Shown here in pieces: positions 5,187 through 6,827 of a stretch of 6,827 nt of DNA. The notes beneath the pieces are model-generated. The model was not told the origin of the DNA and searched no databases. It saw only the letters and a program-made list of their open reading frames with translations. The translations under genes were made by a program, and so were the position numbers. Location: assembly GCA_027346205.1 (NCBI GenBank), contig DAIESR010000013.1:1-6827 (forward strand), in the 5' to 3' direction. Position 1 is the stretch's first letter; every line of letters starts with the position of its first letter. Source of the DNA: Beijerinckiaceae bacterium (GTDB lineage Bacteria; Pseudomonadota; Alphaproteobacteria; Rhizobiales; Beijerinckiaceae).

Positions 5187-6416
5187 TCAGTCCTGTTGCC
5201 GCCGTTCGTCGCAAATCAGCCGACCATCGGCAGGCAGACCGCCTGGTGGCACGATCTCGATCGCACCTTTGATTCTCGTCACAGCAAAAAGCGTCGCGGC
5301 GAGTTTGTCGCGCAGTGCCGCGCCGTCGATTGCGCTTTCAACCTGCAAAGTCAGCGACCCTCGATCGCGAACAATGAGGCGCAGACGCCGCAGATCAGCG
5401 TACCCGGCGCCAATTTCCAGCACATGCGCCGGCGCGATGATCCGCCCCGCAATTTCGAGACTCTCATCCACGCGGCCCATTGGGCTGCGGATGCGCATAT
5501 TGGTGCGCCCACAGGACGATTGACCGGCAACGACACAAGACAAATCGCCGGTGCCGAAGCGCAACAAAGGATAATCCGCATTGAGCCGCGTCACGACGAT
5601 CTCGCCGATCTGCCCAGCTGGCAGCGGTTCGTTCGTTCCTGGCTTGACGATTTCCACGACCAGCCCCTCGTTGACGATCAGCGCCTCCCGCGCCTCGCTC
5701 TCATAAGCAACGACACCGAGGTCTCCCGTCATATAGGCCTCGTAGATCGCAATGCCATGCGCCGCGAGATCCGCCTTCGGAATGGAAGCCGTCTTGCTGC
5801 CGCCAATAAAGGCGCGATCGATCGAGGCGATCCCAGACGCGCGTGTTTTGCTCTCTTGGACCAGGGTCTCGAGATAGGCGGCCGGCCCGCAATAAGCGAC
5901 GGGCCTATAATGGCCGGTGACAGCCAACGTCGCCTCGACATCGCTATCGCCGGCAGGGATGACGGGACAGCCAAGTGCCCGAGCGCCGCAGTCGATCATA
6001 TGGCCGTCTGGCGTGAAATGATAGGAGAAGCAATTGAGCACGATATCGCCCTTGCGAATTCCGGCGGCGAACAAGGCGCGCGCGGAATTCCACCAATCTT
6101 TTGCATGCCCTGCGGGTTGAAAGATCGCGCTTGGCGACATCAATAAGTGCTGAAGAGCGCCAGGACGCGTTCCACATGCTCCGCCGAAGGGCGGTGTTTC
6201 TGTCTGGCGAGCGATGAGCTCGGATTTACGCAACACCGGAATTTGCGCGAAGTCCGCACGTGATTTCAGTGCGGCTATATCAATTCCCTTGAGCTGCGTG
6301 CGCAAGATTGTAGCACGCGACCTGCTGACGCTGAGAATGCCGCGCAGATCGCGCAGCAACGCCGCGTCACGTGATCTCGGCGCGCGTCTCTCGTAGCGGT
6401 CATAGGAATCGGCCAT
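5187..6416 (-). CDS. Divergent phenylacetate-CoA ligase (PaaK)-family protein
   Basis: A 409-residue cytoplasmic protein of the AMP-forming acyl/aryl-CoA ligase superfamily, PaaK branch. Recognisable are SYHFTPDG (131-138), a YMTGDLGVVAYES region where the family's aromatic/acid motif lies, LNADYPLLRFGTGDLS (about 278-293; the RFGTGDL Asp normally binds ATP ribose), and GRVDESLEIAGRIIAP (314-329; the hinge and start of the C-terminal subdomain). The usual Ser/Thr/Gly-rich phosphate loop is not seen; at the expected place is SPSAIFQPAG (94-103). Near the C-terminus, LPADGRLICDERR has Arg where a ligase Lys might be expected. A PaaK-like subfamily I recall, with SPG-type segments and often near branched-chain amino acid transporters, looks similar, so this may be a family trait. 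Substrate unknown; do not assume phenylacetate. ATG 6416 is preferred (MADSYDRYE resembles relatives) over an in-frame GTG at 6434; neither has a clear ribosome site. Probably first gene of an operon with thiD. Confidence 0.75.
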   Translation of the reverse strand: MADSYDRYERRAPRSRDAALLRDLRGILSVSRSRATILRTQLKGIDIAALKSRADFAQIPVLRKSELIARQTETPPFGGACGTRPGALQHLLMSPSAIFQPAGHAKDWWNSARALFAAGIRKGDIVLNCFSYHFTPDGHMIDCGARALGCPVIPAGDSDVEATLAVTGHYRPVAYCGPAAYLETLVQESKTRASGIASIDRAFIGGSKTASIPKADLAAHGIAIYEAYMTGDLGVVAYESEAREALIVNEGLVVEIVKPGTNEPLPAGQIGEIVVTRLNADYPLLRFGTGDLSCVVAGQSSCGRTNMRIRSPMGRVDESLEIAGRIIAPAHVLEIGAGYADLRRLRLIVRDRGSLTLQVESAIDGAALRDKLAATLFAVTRIKGAIEIVPPGGLPADGRLICDERRQQD

Positions 6417-6513
6417 GGATATTGCAGACGCCACAAAGAAGGCAAAGGCGGGTTGATTTTTTAACTCAATTCAGGCTGACAAGCGAGTCGCGCATCGATG
6501 GCGGTGAGTCACA

Positions 6514-6651
6514 TCATCGTTGATATACGATCGCAAAGGTGATGGATGATTCTCGTTGCGCAGCGCCCCTTTGGAAAGACGCCGCCAACAACTTCACCCT
6601 GACCATAAGCGTCAACATTGCCGCAGCTTCAATGCTGGTCAATAGCCGCAT
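6514..6651 (-). CDS. Candidate small protein, 45 residues
   Basis: ATG at 6651 is preceded on the minus strand by AAAGGA with a 6-base spacing, the best ribosome binding site on this strand in the window. The product starts MRLLTSIEAAAMLTLMVRVK and ends SSITFAIVYQR. Residues 3-25 are largely hydrophobic but interrupted by Glu and Arg, so it could be an amphipathic or weak membrane helix. The frame stays open upstream to 6729, but the better ribosome site favours 6651. The stop is 98 bases before the ATG of the PaaK-like gene on the same strand, so it could be co-transcribed. I recognise no family; it may be a chance ORF. Confidence 0.35.
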   Translation of the reverse strand: MRLLTSIEAAAMLTLMVRVKLLAASFQRGAAQRESSITFAIVYQR

Positions 6652-6765
6652 CTCGATTCCTTTGGGCCGGCAAACAATTACACGCGAGCTTTTCCAACAA
6701 AGGACAAGATAACGCTTCTCCGTCACCACAATTTATTGGAAATTTTGAATAAACTTTACGGCAAT

Positions 6766-6794
6766 AAAAAATGACGCCAACGTACCGCCGTCAT
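6766..6794 (-). terminator. Possible intrinsic terminator at the right edge
   Basis: Read on the minus strand, ATGACG and CGTCAT (6794-6789 and 6776-6771) pair over 6 bases; after a G-G mismatch, one C-G and two G-T pairs may extend the stem to a TACG loop. TTTTT (6770-6766) follows directly. A minus-strand frame entering from the edge has a TGA at 6791-6793, so this would end a gene lying mostly outside the window. The same bases include a plus-strand ATG at 6771, which is a competing reading. Confidence 0.4.
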
Positions 6795-6827
6795 GCCCGC
6801 ACATTCGTCGCGTCGGTCGCAGCCGGC

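Larger units (their letters stand above)
6435..6827. other. Right-hand region without a firm gene
   Basis: The stretch holds the leader of the PaaK-like gene, a candidate small minus-strand ORF (6514-6651), an AT-rich segment at about 6728-6770, and a hairpin with an A/T-run at 6766-6794. On the plus strand an ATG at 6771 opens a frame of 19 codons to the edge (MTPTYRRHARTFVAS and on), which could begin an exported protein but is too short to call. On the minus strand a frame entering from the edge ends at TGA 6791 (reading ATNVRA before the stop), which could instead be the end of a gene outside the window. Confidence 0.5.

Noticed and set aside
5196..6146. Plus-strand 316-residue frame opposite the PaaK-like gene
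   Set aside because: The product is Arg/Asp/Gln-rich with no recognisable motif, while the minus strand encodes clear ligase-family motifs over the same bases.
6435..6513. TPP riboswitch for the paaK-like/thiD unit
   Set aside because: No CTGAGA-type thi-box core or paired ACC...GGT arrangement was seen on the minus strand here or in the 42-base gap before thiD.
1..6827. CRISPR array, tRNA, rRNA or transposase
   Set aside because: No regularly spaced direct repeats, no cloverleaf with a TTCRA arm and CCA end, and no transposase motif were seen in any frame.

Overview
The window looks like a piece of an alphaproteobacterial chromosome, most likely Hyphomicrobiales (Rhizobiales) and possibly close to Beijerinckiaceae. 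This rests on GC-rich codon use, long antisense open frames, two intergenic palindromic repeats built around 'tagagcatgt', and protein families I associate with that order: a Met/His-rich LTxxQ protein, a divergent PaaK-like protein and a remnant of a hybrid histidine kinase. The genus is inference.

Layout from left to right. At 1-446 (minus) is the N-terminal part of a phage-type adenine-specific DNA methyltransferase, cut by the window edge. It is followed by a very AT-rich gap containing overlapping inverted repeats, and probably belongs to a mobile or prophage-derived segment. At 535-1014 (minus) is a small protein with a C-terminal J domain. A roughly 300-base divergent gap follows, holding a palindrome and a doubtful small ORF. 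At 1320-3101 (plus) is a multi-pass membrane protein resembling GT-C glycosyltransferases. A palindromic repeat follows, then at 3275-3967 (plus) an exported Spy/CpxP-like LTxxQ protein with a heptad Pro-Lys linker and a Met/His/Gly-rich tail. A second palindromic repeat at 3998-4073 abuts a decayed hybrid histidine kinase (4067-4322). On the minus strand, a PaaK-like protein (5187-6416) and thiD (4347-5144) lie head to tail, 42 bases apart. The last 390 bases hold a candidate 45-residue ORF with a good ribosome binding site and, at the edge, a terminator-like hairpin.

The genes do not form one obvious pathway. The only likely operon is paaK-like plus thiD, which ends at a small hairpin just past thiD. 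ThiD is a thiamine biosynthesis/salvage enzyme; the PaaK-like protein has no evident thiamine role. The GT-C-like and Spy-like proteins are both envelope proteins on the same strand, but they are separated by a palindrome and a 170-base gap and are probably transcribed separately.

I found no convincing complete new system. The points most worth a second look are the histidine kinase remnant with its frame switch, the metal-binding-like tail of the LTxxQ protein, the absence of a recognisable nucleotide-binding loop in the PaaK-like protein, and the composition break next to the methyltransferase. I saw no tRNA, rRNA, CRISPR array, transposase or riboswitch.
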